From positions 45,108,135 to 45,172,134 of the forward strand of contig JAWZYU010000010.1 in the NCBI GenBank assembly GCA_038380435.1: a stretch of 64,000 nucleotides of DNA. The letters are read 5' to 3'. Of this stretch, positions 22,847-33,060 are shown piece by piece. The notes under the pieces are model-generated. The model searched no databases. It was not told the DNA's origin and saw nothing but the letters and a program-made list of their open reading frames with translations. Origin of the DNA: Ryuthela nishihirai. Taxonomy: Eukaryota; Arthropoda; Arachnida; Araneae; Heptathelidae. The position numbers were made by a program, and so were the translations under genes. How positions within the stretch are numbered: position 1 is the stretch's first letter; each line of letters starts with the position of its first letter.

Positions 22847-24376
22847 CACTGCTCACAAAAATTAGGGGATATTTCAAAATGAATATGAAGCGTTAAAAAC
22901 GAAGCATTTGAATATTTTTTATTAAACAAGAACATCAGAAAAGCAAACTGCAAGTCAAAGAAAGTTGTTCGATTATGCAAATGAGATGCAAAACCAACTT
23001 TTATGCCATTGGTGAAAATGCACTATACAAAAGGCTGAGAGTACTGGAGTATCTGCACGTTCCCTGATCTTGAAAGTGCACATCCTTCAATTTCCCAGCC
23101 CTTGCAATGCCCCTGCAACATGATTTGCCCGAATGCGAAGCCCGGAGAGCCATAAGACGTCTTGGAGCTGGTCAAACACAGACGACAGTGGCAACAGCTC
23201 TTGGAACATCCCAAAGCATGATTAGCAGACTGTAGAATCGCTTTCAAGAGACTGGCACAGTACGAAGAAGACGAGGGCAGGGTCGCCCATCTGCCACAAC
23301 AGCAAGAGATGACCGCTACTTGACCTTATTGGCAAGAAGGAACAGGCGCAACAATGCAACAGAGCTGCGGGTATAGTTTCTTGCTGCCACTAGACGGCGG
23401 ATATGCACCCAGAATATACGAAATCGGCTCCATCGTGTTGGACTGCATGCCCGGCGACCAATGGTATGCATTCCGTTATCTGCTGAACACCGTAGAACCC
23501 GTAGAAGGTGGGATGATGAGCATCGTCATTGGACCCGTGATGAGTGGTCAACTGTCCTCTTCTCTGATGAGTCACGGTTCAGTCTGCAGCCTGACAATCA
23601 TCGTGTCCTGATCTGGCGTGAACGAGAAACACGGGAGAATCCACGTTTCATGCGAGAAGGGGACTCCTTCGGTGGTGGTGGAATCATGGTGTGGGATGGC
23701 ATCAGCATTGGTGGTCGTACCGACCTCCACGTCATCAGAAACGGATCACTGACTGCTGTCAGATATCGAGATGAGGTCCTGCACCCTATAGTGGTACCCT
23801 ATGCTGGAGCAGTTGGAAACAACTTTCTTTTCATGGACGATAATGCAAGGCCGCACTGTGCGCATCTTGTCAACAACATGCTTCAGAAGGCAGGAATCGA
23901 ACGCATGGACTGGCATTCACGTTCTCCAGACTTGAATCCTATTAAACATGCTTGGGATGCACTGGGAAGACGTCTGGCAAACCGTCCAATGCCTCCCACA
24001 ACACTTCTTGAGCTGGAAGTTGTCCTGGAGCAAGAGTGGCAGAGGTTCCCACAAGAACTGCTGGACATTTTGATCCTTTCCCATGCCCCATCGCTGTCAG
24101 TGTGTTTTGGCAGTCTTGGGTGACCATACACCCTACTGAACAGTCAATGTGTGGCACTCTCGTCCAGTTTGACATGCTTCTGTTCACCCCCACCAATATG
24201 TCACTTGCTACTCAATCACGACAATTGAGTTTGCATCTCATTTGAATAATCGAACAACTTTCTTTTACTTGTCGTTTGCTTTTCTGATGTTCTTGTTTAA
24301 TAAAAAAATTTCAAATGCTTCTTTTTTTATCGCTTCATATTCATTTTGAAATATCCCGTAATTTTTGTGAGCAGTG
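22847..24376 (+). mobile_element. Tc1-type transposon, 1530 bp, parent of the 4.7-kb MITE
   Basis: The terminal inverted repeats begin CACTGCTCACAAAAATTAGG and extend about 48 bp (to ATGAATATGAAGCG) with one mismatch seen between the two ends. A TA follows the right end (24377-24378) and CA, a changed TA, precedes the left. The element carries a transposase pseudogene on the plus strand and matches both ends of the MITE at 4730-4806. Confidence 0.93.
23127..24123 (+). pseudogene. Tc1 transposase, few lesions, catalytic Glu changed to Lys
   Basis: The N-terminal helix-turn-helix reads AIRRLGAGQTQTTVATALG and SQSMISRL, then a TAG stop, then the basic GQGRPSATTARDDRY block. A TAG within an extra codon near 23372 is the second stop. 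From 23461 the catalytic half is open for 220 codons: first Asp in WSTVLFSDESRFSLQPDN, GGGGIMVWDGISIGG, second Asp in FLFMDDNARPHCAHL. Then SPDLNPIKHAWDALGRRL: the Lys at 23944-23946 stands where the family has the third catalytic Glu of the DD34E triad. The protein would be inactive even without the stops. The start upstream of 23127 is not clear. Confidence 0.9.
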
Positions 24377-24378
24377 TA

Positions 24379-25205
24379 GTATCTGAAGTACTTAAGAAAG
24401 ATTTAAGTTTTAATTATATTGTATAAAACAATAAATAATTATAATTGTATAAAACAGAAATATATTTTCACTTTTAAGAGAGTATTGTAAATGAAGTATT
24501 TTTAAATTTCAAAGGGATTTGCTATATTCATCAAGTGACGAAAGATTTTTGGAAATGTCGGTGCCATAATCTGCTTTTAACACTATTCAAAATATATTTT
24601 GCATCTAAAGTCTGCTAAAACTGTACTCATTTTTTTTTTATTTTGAACTTTGTATTTCCTTGTAATAAATCAAAATAAAATTTTAGTGGTGCAGATGATT
24701 TTTAATTTCATAACTCTTCCTCAACAAAAAAAATCTAAAAAATTAGATGGGGATCTCTAAATGGAGCCTTGCCCACGGGCCCCCAGATACTTTTGCACAA
24801 CTCTGGGTACATCATTCTATAGAAAAAACTCATGAAATGGTGGGTCGTGTGAATTGGAAAAACTGCAGTGTATGCAGCCTCAGAACGTTAGGAAACAATT
24901 GAGCTACAGCAAACCATAAATAGTGAACTTGCATTTATATTTAAAGCAAGCTTTATGATCACTTTTTTTACGTCACTTGATGAATATAGCAAATCCCAGA
25001 AACATTTTCGTTCTTCTTGTACATCTCTAGATATCGAATTATAGACACGAAGTTTTTTCATGGTCACACATTTATTAATATTATCATTATCACTAAGTAT
25101 GTGCTTACATAATTTATTATTATTATTACTTACGCATTTTATTATCATTCCACCTCGATAGGAATGCTCCCGATGTTTTAGCAAAAGAAAAAGTTTAGAT
25201 TCTGC
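24379..25205. other. Unassigned AT-rich sequence
   Basis: No gene, tRNA-like head or element end was recognised. A short motif (GATATAGCAAATCCC-like) occurs in inverted orientation near 24520 and 24990. Confidence 0.4.
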
Positions 25206-25411
25206 TAAGGCCGAGTGGTTAGCACGCTTGGCTACTGATCTACAGGACCTGGGTTCGAGCCCTGGGATAAGGCATGGATGTTCGTGTTGTTTTCTGCTGA
25301 GGTCCTGCCATCCTCTCAGATCTTCTACTGTGGCATATAAACTGACAGGCTCCTGTCAGACCTCTGTGGCAAGCATCTGCTTGAGGGGATATTTATTTTT
25401 ATTATTTATTA
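25206..25411 (+). repeat. SINE-B copy, full length
   Basis: This is the best plus-strand copy. The tRNA-like head is AAGGCCGAGTGGTTAGCACG with the B-box-like GGGTTCGAGCCC, followed by the body with CTGACAGGCTCCTGTCAGA (itself a short palindrome) and GCTTGAGGGGATATTTATT, and an AT-rich tail. Confidence 0.88.
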
Positions 25412-25430
25412 AATGGCCTACACTCTTGAA

Positions 25431-25487
25431 CAGACTCGGATTTAGATAAAAGTCCAGGGGGTAGGGGAGTCTCTAGATCCGGTCCTG
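25431..25487. mobile_element. 57-bp mini hAT-like element with 8-bp TSD
   Basis: The ends CAGACTCGGATTTAGA and (inverted) CAGGACCGGATCTAGA match each other and the ends of the elements at 39947 and 44667. The 8-bp CTCTTGAA flanks it at 25423-25430 and 25488-25495. Confidence 0.8.
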
Positions 25488-25510
25488 CTCTTGAATCCTC
25501 TTAAACTGTT

Positions 25511-25980
25511 GGTGGGATTGGCTTAGTCAGTATCCGCGAGGCGCGTAATCTGCAATTACAAGGTCCGAATACCACCTTGTCATAACATTGAAAATCGAGA
25601 TTTAAATATATTTGATTATCTTCAGTCATATTCTTCTGTTAAATGCAGTTTTAGAAATAATAATAATAGAGCGTTGAGATTTATATCCGCTAAATCTCCA
25701 CCCTTCCATCAATCAGAAAGGGGACAGCGATGGACTTGGAAAGATGTCGGAGGGGACATTAAATCGTGACTGCATATGCAGGAAAGCCATACCCTGTGCA
25801 CGTTAAAGAACGTGCTGGATGGCCTTGACGGAAGGCTACCATCTGTCTCACAGCTGTACAGTGGTTCTCCTTCCCCCAAACATCTCTGAGCCCTTGGGGT
25901 CCTTGGTGCCCTTGTAGTGTGGCAATTTAGCTCATTGTGTGCAAAAAATGGCTGCTCAGAGGTGAAACAAAATAACCCAT
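25511..25980 (+). repeat. SINE-A copy with an internal insertion
   Basis: The head GGCTTAGTCAGTATCCGCG and the body (ACCCTGTGCACGTTAAAGAA, CATTGTGTGCAAAAAATGG tail) belong to SINE-A. About 90 bp of AT-rich sequence, including a TAATAATAATA run, separates head and body near 25580-25670. Confidence 0.8.
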
Positions 25981-26436
25981 TGAACTGATTTTGGGCATCA
26001 TACAATGACGGACACTATGCACCCTTAATTTTTTTTTTTTTTTGCTATGCACCCTTAATTAAAGCATTGCTTGATTTTAGTGTCAAGGAATATGCATGAT
26101 AATGCAGATCTAACACCAGTAGGATTATTCTCGGTGCAATCCTTAAAATGACCCGAATGTCTGCGTCAGAGGGTGAGCACAATCATGCAGACATGAGGCA
26201 CGCAACTTTCGGTACTTGACAAAGTTTTCCCTTTGGGTTATTTTTATACTGTTCACATCAAGGATAGCCAACTTCTACCTGCTTGAGCATTAAGTCCTTG
26301 ACGTGGTCGTGGGCCAATGATAAATATTCCTAATGCGCTTAAACCAATGGACATGGTGGATGAGTTATTATCGAGTTTAGCTACGAATCCAAGGGACGAA
26401 ATTTCGAGCCAGGGTGTTCGTTGCTTTGTCCTTCTC

Positions 26437-26704
26437 TTTGGAGCGGGATGGCTCAGCCGCTAGCGCACTAGACTCGTAATCTGTAGTTCCCAGAAACTGG
26501 TAGGTTCCTAGAATCTGGTAGTTCACAGAAAGGGGACAGCGATGGACTTGTAAAGACGTCGGATGTGACATTAAAATGTGACCGCATAAGCAGGAAAGCC
26601 ATACCCTTGTGCTGGTTAAAGAACGTGCTGAATGGCCATGACGCAAGATTACCATCTGTTTCACAGCTGTACAGTTGTTCTCTTTCCCCCAAACATTTTT
26701 TGTC
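26437..26704 (+). repeat. SINE-A copy, internally deleted
   Basis: The head GGATGGCTCAGCCGCTAGCG is followed by a duplicated AACTGGTAG/ATCTGGTAG stretch instead of the B-box region, then the SINE-A body to the CTTTCCCCCAAACA region. The tail is missing. Confidence 0.8.
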
Positions 26705-26865
26705 CCAAACGTTGTCTCCGAATAACCCTCAATCTGCCTTCGGTCAGTAAGGGACACCGTCCGCCGAAAGACTGTAGCTGATATTATTTGTCTTTTGAAC
26801 TATTTATTTGTCCGAATCTTAGAAAGTCCACCGTCCGCCAGAAGAGTCGTTAAACTATGGATCCC

Positions 26866-27560
26866 TTCTGCAGGAGAGCCATATACTGTGCACGTTAAAG
26901 AACATGCTGGATGGCCCTGAAGGGAAGCTACTATTTGTCTCCTAACAGCTGTCCAGTGGATCCCTGCCCCAACCTTCTCTGAACCCTTGAGGTTCTTGTG
27001 ACCTGCAGATTACAAACCTGATGCTATGCCGACTGAGCCAACACCCGTAGCTACTTCGGGAGTAATTTATAGTTTATTTATTTTACTTACCTGTAATCAT
27101 AAATGAAATTAGTATAATAATTTAAGCAAAATAGGTAAATAAAATAAGATGAAATAAACTAAATAACCATTCAATAATCTAATTTTAATTATTATTGAAA
27201 TAATGAAATGTCAACGAAAAAAAATAAAATAAACTCAGACAAATAAACTCAGCTACGGGTGTTGGCTCAGTCGGCACTTCATTCGACATAAACCAGCCGA
27301 AAATTTGTGAATGGATAAATGAAATCATTGTGGGCTATCCTAACTCTTCCTTCTGTCTCCTAACAGTTATTCAGTGGATCCCTTTCCCAAACCTTCTTAG
27401 AGTCCTTATGACCCAGTCATTTATCCAATTATGCGGGCAAAAGTGATGCTCATAGGCAGAGCTAGAATTTGAACTGGACGAAAAATCCATTTTCTTGCCA
27501 CCCCCTATTTTTTCTAGCTTTCGAACTGCCCAGAGCTAAAACAACCCAACCGCAAAGGAC
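26866..27560. repeat. Cluster of SINE-A pieces in both orientations
   Basis: A plus-strand body piece (26866-27003) is joined to a minus-strand head (27004-27052, ending CCGACTGAGCCAACACCCGT). About 200 bp later the same head appears on the plus strand (27251-27275, ACGGGTGTTGGCTCAGTCGG). A further plus-strand body piece is at 27338-27452. About 80 bp of unrelated sequence splits its tail before AGCTAAAACAACCCAACC at 27531. Confidence 0.75.
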
Positions 27561-27861
27561 CCACACGTAATGTTTAGATCTAAACACAGAAGTAACCAAG
27601 GAACATTAAGCATTTTATTGGCAAATATTTTAATCCCTGTACTATAGCAACATGGTGTTTTGCTTATTGCTAGGATTACGCAAAACAGTACAACTCCACC
27701 CACTGGGAAGACTGTTGTGAGCATTGTGAATCGAAGTGTTTCAGATCGAATAATCAATAGAAGTTGCCTTCAAGCATATTCATCACTCTCTCTCCAAACT
27801 TTACTATAGCAGGAAGGATTGCACGAATTCTTAAAATTGTTAGGTAATGTTCCTTTACCTT

Positions 27862-28195
27862 TGAGCTGCATTTTGTTTTGCCTACAACGAGCTAAATGGT
27901 CAGATTACAAGGATCCCGAGGACTCAGAGAAGGTTAGGGGAAGGGGACCCACTAAACAACTGTTAGGAGATAGATAGTAGCTTCTGGTTAAGGTCATCCT
28001 GCGTAGGTTTTAATGTTCACAGGGTATGGCTCGCCTGGGACACAGTGGTACGGCGTCACGTACAATCCGACGGACGGTGGTCTTTCCAAGCTCATCGGTG
28101 TCCCCCTTTCTGATCGTGGGTCGGGTTAATGGAGATAAATCTCAACGCTGGCACAGCTGGAACCCGAACTTGGGAACAACGATCACTTTTATCTC
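27862..28195 (-). repeat. SINE-A copy, minus strand
   Basis: From the tail region (GCCTACAACGAGCTAAATGG) through the body (TTCACAGGGTATGGCTC, AAGCTCATCGGTGTCCCCC) to the degraded head. It faces the copy at 28200 head to head. Confidence 0.8.
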
Positions 28196-28199
28196 GGAT

Positions 28200-28422
28200 G
28201 GCATCTAAAGCTATGGCCCCAGGTACAGGAGAGTCATACCATGTGCACGCTACAGAACATACTGGATGGTCTTGACCGGTGACTATCATCTGTTTCCTAA
28301 CAGCTGTCCAGTGGGTTCCTTTCCTCGAAGCTTATCTGAGCCCTCGGGGGTTATTGTGGCCTGAACATTTATCCCATTGTGTGAAAAACAATACCGCTGA
28401 GAAGTAAAACAACCGAAACCAT
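28200..28422 (+). repeat. SINE-A copy, 5' truncated
   Basis: It starts within the body (CAGGAGAGTCATACCATGTG) and continues to the tail AAGTAAAACAACC. It lies head to head with the preceding minus-strand copy. Confidence 0.8.
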
Positions 28423-29013
28423 CAATATCCTTTTTCTGCCTCCTTAGCGTTAAGATTTCTGGATTCCTCATGATCTCAATTGCTTGTATGTAAATTATCA
28501 GCCTTGTGCGATTATTTACTATTGAAATATTCACGCTGGAATACACCAAGAAATTTTGTAATCACAAAGTCTACGAGACAGTTTGTTTTCCCGACCGCTG
28601 GACAGCATTCTCTCTGTTTTTTGTTTATTGAACAAAAGATGGAAAATCCGCGAAAAAAAGAGAAAAAGCACGCGTAGAATGCATCACGTTGCATTATTTC
28701 TGAATTTTTATTTTTGATGAACTGAACAGTATTTCAAACGATTAGTAAAACATCCTTTAGAAGCAATATAAATATGGCCTTGAGGAATAAACTTGATCTG
28801 AAATTCCTTACGTTTTGTCAGATCGACATTATTGATTATTCCCCAGGAATCAACTCCAGATTCCTAGTGCATCTGTACCATGATTAATTTGAATGTGACT
28901 CTTATTTGATTTTGAAATATTCCGATATATGAAAAAATGACAAAACTCCATTATGCCATTTTTTTCTGAGTTATTTGTAGCAAATTATCGATAGTTACCC
29001 ATATTATAACTTC
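28423..29013. other. Unassigned AT-rich sequence
   Basis: Nothing was recognised beyond AT-rich runs. Confidence 0.5.
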
Positions 29014-29222
29014 TAAAAAATAAATAAATTACCCCTCAAGCAGCAGTTTGCCAGAGATGTCTGAAGGTACCTGTGAGTATAACAAGCTGTAGAAAAGTCT
29101 ATAAGAAAGACCAAACCTCAGCACAAAAACAACACACACAAAAAAAAAATCATTCAGAATTTTCGGGGCTCGAACTTGGGTCCTTTGATCAGTAGCCAAC
29201 TGCGTTAGCCACTCAGAGACCG
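29014..29222 (-). repeat. SINE-B copy, minus strand
   Basis: The tail and body (CCCCTCAAGCAGCAGTTTGCC) precede, on this strand, the head GGGGCTCGAACTTGGGTCC ... TAGCCACTCAG. The copy is more diverged than the one at 25206. Confidence 0.8.
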
Positions 29223-29386
29223 GGACGAAAGTATATGAATTATAGTTTTATATCCATACATAGGACACGATTTGAGAGGAAATCCCTCTCCTTTTCAGAA
29301 TGCTAGGACTCTCTCTCGGAACTTCAACGAGTGTATACGTATTATTTTATGCTCTGACTTCAAAGTGGAAACGCTAAAACGCTAAA

Positions 29387-29885
29387 ATGGATTACCATAA
29401 TGATGACAAACTACGCTATTCATTTAAGATTAGACATGATGGACTCAACTATGGATCAGTAGTGAGACGACTTACTGACCACTTGGACCCATCTAACATT
29501 GACATAGTGCAAAAACTCAATAATTCCTCAACTGTGGTTACTTTCCCGTCTGAAAGTAGTGCTGATAATTTTGCAGCAAATCCGTTCATGCGTTTTGAAG
29601 GATTCCCAGTTATTGTATCAAGACTGGCCTGCCTAAAAAAACAGTCTACGTATCGAAACTCCCCTTCTTTATCCCAAATGCTGAAGTAGCAGCAACTCTA
29701 GCCCAGTTCGGTTCAGTTAATAGCATAAAAGATGAATTTATGAAAGAATCGGGATTGGAGTCGATTAGAACTGGCACCAGAGTTGTGATTATGGAACTGA
29801 AGGAGGAAATTCCTAATTTTCTTAAAATCGGAACATTCACTGCTGTCATTGGATACGCAGGAATACTCTGGCCTTCATTTAAATA
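29387..29885 (+). pseudogene. First ORF1-like frame, lacking the zinc knuckle
   Basis: The protein begins MDYHNDDKLRYSFKIRHDG, homologous to the second copy. Near 29630-29642 the frame changes by one base in a CTAAAAAAACAG run. The other frame continues VSKLPFFIPNAEVAATLAQF, GLESIRTGTRV and NFLKIGTFTAVIGYAG, parallel to the RRM-like region of copy 2. It ends at WPSFK and a stop at 29883-29885, just where the zinc knuckle would begin. It is either a truncated duplicate or a distinct short product. Confidence 0.7.
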
Positions 29886-30133
29886 ATTATTTACTTTGAA
29901 TGTTATTTATTCTAAATTTAGCCAATTTGGAGTTTTTCCTTATTATTTTTTAATTAAGTTCTATTTTGTTCTAATTTTTGTATTAATTTAACATTATTCT
30001 AATGTAATCCACTTTTGGAGACTCTCGGCCAATCAAAATATTTTTTCTTTCTTATGGGATTATGTGGGAGACGTGTTTTCGTGAGGACGTGTTTTTAGCT
30101 CTCTCTGCAAAGTAGTGCAAACTGTGTATATTA

Positions 30134-31299
30134 GTGCAAATGGATACCATCATGGATTACAAAAACGATTCCCGATTAAAACGTTCTTTCCGTGTGAAGC
30201 ACCCCGGATTAACATACGAATTTATTGTGCCTCATATCGCTCAACATGTGCATCCCTCTGCCAACGTCATCGCCCAGAAAATTAACGCATCAACCACTAT
30301 TTTGAACCTCTCTTCGGACACCAACGCCGACAAATTTGCAAATCTTACACCTGACTTCTACAATGGGCAGCAAGTCATATCTACCAGACTTGGATTTCCA
30401 ACGAAGAAGCTTTTCATCTCTAAACTGCCTTTTTTCGTCTCTAACAAGGCTGTGGCTGCAGCCCTTGCTCCGTTTGGAACTGTGACAAGCATAAATGACG
30501 AATATCTCGGAATTCCTGGACTAGAATCGATCCAAACGGGAACCCGCGTCGCACATCTAGAGATGGAAAAAGCAGTTCCAAATTTTCTCCAAATAGAGAA
30601 CTTTTCGGCCACAATCTTCTACCCTGGAGTTACCGTCCTCTGCAAGTGGTGCAAGACATCTGGACACCTAATAAACGACTGTGCCTCCTTCAAAAATCGC
30701 CAGAAAGTGCCAATCCAGAAACCAACCCAAACTTTGGATCTTTCATCTGCCCAGCCACTAGAAAACAAGGACACACAGAAGACTCCTGATCCCTCCACTT
30801 CTGTAAGTACCTCCTCAACTCATACTGACATTCCTCCCCCTATTGTTATCACCCCTCCAGTAATAGAAATTTCACATCAAAAAAGAAAAAAAAAACCTCC
30901 CCACCTGACTCACCCCCTAACGAAGACACCTCAAAAAAACAAAAAGCAATCATTCCTCCCTCCTCTCAGTCAACCCTTATTAAAAACATTCAAAATTTTA
31001 TAATTGACCACACCACAACCCCTTTGCCCACACAACAAACAGAAGGCCCCGAATTTATCGAAACATTCGAGGACACTGTTGATATTCTCAAATTTATTGC
31101 CAACCCCAAAATTGCCTCCTCAGAATGGGAATTTCAACCCACTTTTTATGGCCTTAAACATACCATATCGCCCGCTGGCCATATCCTGCCCAAACACCAG
31201 GATCTCTATCTTTATGCATTGGAAAAGAGCCCACAAATCGACTATTTCTCCGTTTGGGATTATCTTCAGCTAGTTTTAAATTTCTTCCACCTATTCTAA
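30134..31299 (+). CDS. Second ORF1: Gag-like protein with RRM-like fold and CCHC zinc knuckle
   Basis: The first 250 or so residues are open (start MQMDTIMDYKNDSRLKRSFR; the ATG that matches copy 1 is the inner MDYKND). Residues 95-150 (LFISKLPFFVSN ... GTRVAHLEM) look like an RNA-recognition-motif fold. CKWCKTSGHLINDC is a perfect C-x2-C-x4-H-x4-C zinc knuckle. A proline/serine/threonine-rich and then lysine-rich tail follows. At the A run near 30884-30896 the frame shifts by -1. The new frame continues plausibly (KKQKAIIPPSSQSTLIKNIQ, then FIETFEDTVDILKFIANPK) to a stop at 31297-31299, about 388 residues in all. This type of protein coats element RNA in Tx1/L1-like LINEs. The frameshift may be an indel or slippage. 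Confidence 0.7.
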
Positions 31300-31756
31300 T
31301 AATCCCAATACTTTGGCCACCTATTCCAATATTCAAAATTTATCTGTCCCAAATCTGTTTCTCTTTCGGCCAACGTCGAGCAAAAATCGCCTCCATCTTG
31401 GATTCAGCGCTCAGCCAATGCCAAAATTCCTCTCTTCTCATTGGCTGAGACGACTTTGACTGGATCCAAACGTTAGCTTCCACTTCAGCATGGCTAGATA
31501 GCTTCTCACACTTACTTTACATCATTTTAACTCAGTTTCCCACACTATAACACAATTTTTTAAACATTTACACATTTTTCACACACATTTTAACTTTAGG
31601 CCCACTTTTAAACTCTCCTCCACAATGAAAATACGAATTCTACCATCTATGGAGCAACTTTCGACCTGCTTCGATCTCTGGCCTTTCCTCCTCCTTTTGC
31701 ACCAAAATTCTAAATTCTCTCCTTCACTTTCGCACTCACCGATGAATTTCGCTTGT

Positions 31757-31801
31757 GGTCCTGATGATAAGAGGGCCGAGGCCCTCTTTACAAATAGGAC
31801 C
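31757..31801. other. Hairpin in the 3' UTR of the ORF1 element
   Basis: AAGAGGGCC (31769-31777) pairs perfectly with GGCCCTCTT (31780-31788) around a two-base loop. An outer pair GGTCCT/AGGACC (31757-31762 and 31796-31801) extends it. It is about 510 bp before the element's 3' end. Conserved 3' stem-loops are used by some LINE enzymes for RNA recognition; a role here is inferred. Confidence 0.7.
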
Positions 31802-32321
31802 AGCAAGATGAAGGATGTACAAGGTCAAAAGCACCTATTCTTGTTTAGGCCTTTTTGACTTTCTTTTACAGACACTTTTGCCTCTTTTGCTTTTATTTTA
31901 TTTGTGGAATTTCTTTCTCCACCAGTGCGGGCCATTTTGTAATTTATTTTATTTAATTTTTTAATTTTATTTTTGTGTATTGGTTCCTCTTGCCAAATTT
32001 GATGGGCATTGAACATTTCTAATTTTTACTATATCTCACGTCTTTCGATTGGGATGTCATGAAATCTAAATTCTCTCCCCCCACCTTAATCTGTTTCCTC
32101 TTATTTGATATATTATTATTTTTTCTAATATTTTCTCAAAGTTAAATTCTTCCTAAATTTAGAAATTGAATTTTTGTTACCCAGGACTTTATTTGTTGAT
32201 TTTATTTTTATCCAGAGATATGACACGTATGAATAGTCCTTCCATTTTGGAAAGGATTTACAATAGTGCCAACTTCAACAAATTTTTGAACCGAACTGAA
32301 CTGAACCTTTCAGAATGCTAG

Positions 32322-32680
32322 TAAGGGTTAATGGAAGCAAAAAATAATTATTAAACTTGCACATACTTCTGTCATTTATCAAGAAACGGAAGTAGAAATG
32401 TTACACTGCAATATAATTCCAGTCTTTTGACCCCTCCCCAATTGATTTATTTCTGGATCCGGGTCCGTCTCTAGACACCAGTTTTCACGATTCTAACATG
32501 ATTTGACCTTGAACGACGTTGGATCTCAGATTTCGTAATTTCTTTCCAAATGTGCGACCCGGATTACCATCAATTGCAAATTTTCAAATTCACAATCCCA
32601 AATGACAACATGAGATTCTACACGCCTTGCTGTTGAAATATCTAATATATATGAAAACATTTTTGATACCACAATGAGTT
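32322..32680. other. Unassigned sequence
   Basis: A short GGATCCGGGTCCGTCTCTAGA-like stretch near 32453 may be one end of a hAT-like element related to those at 39947 and 44667, but no partner end was found. Confidence 0.4.
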
Positions 32681-33052
32681 GTTGGGTTGTTTTACCTCTT
32701 AGAGCACTTTATTTTCACAAAATGGGCTAAATGGTCATGTCACAAGGACCCTTACAACTCAGAGAAAGGTGAGGGAAGCGGATTCACTAGAGAGTTGTTA
32801 GGAGATAGATCGTAGCTTCCTGTCAAATCATCCACTATGTTTTTCAACGTGTACAGGCTACGGCTTCCTAGCACACGGTGCACGGATTAACATTCCATCA
32901 GATGGATAGTGGCATTTCCAAGCCCATCGGTGTCCTTTATTGAACGTAGGGGTTAATCGAAGATAAATCTCAACGCTTGCCCAGATGGGACTCGAACCTG
33001 GGAACTGCAGATTACGAGCCTGGCGTGATACTGATGAGACACTCACGCCCCG
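32681..33052 (-). repeat. SINE-A copy, nearly full length
   Basis: From the tail GTTGGGTTGTTTTACCTCTT to the head (CTCGAACCTGGGAACTGCAG ... GAGACACTCACGCCCCG). The minisatellite starts directly beyond its head. Confidence 0.88.
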
Positions 33053-33060
33053 CAACCACT

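Larger units (their letters stand above)
29293..32321 (+). mobile_element. ORF1-only non-LTR retroelement with tandem ORF1 copies
   Basis: A 14-bp direct repeat TTTCAGAATGCTAG lies at 29293-29306 and 32308-32321, enclosing about 3,001 bp. The insert contains two homologous ORF1-type reading frames on the plus strand (29387-29880 and 30134-31299). A 1-kb 3' untranslated region with a strong hairpin follows. The 3' end is a short tandem tail (CGAACTGAACTGAACC, 32292-32307). No endonuclease or reverse transcriptase is present. The organisation recalls HAL1 elements (ORF1-only relatives of L1), so it probably moves with enzymes of another LINE. That dependence is inferred. Confidence 0.75.
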
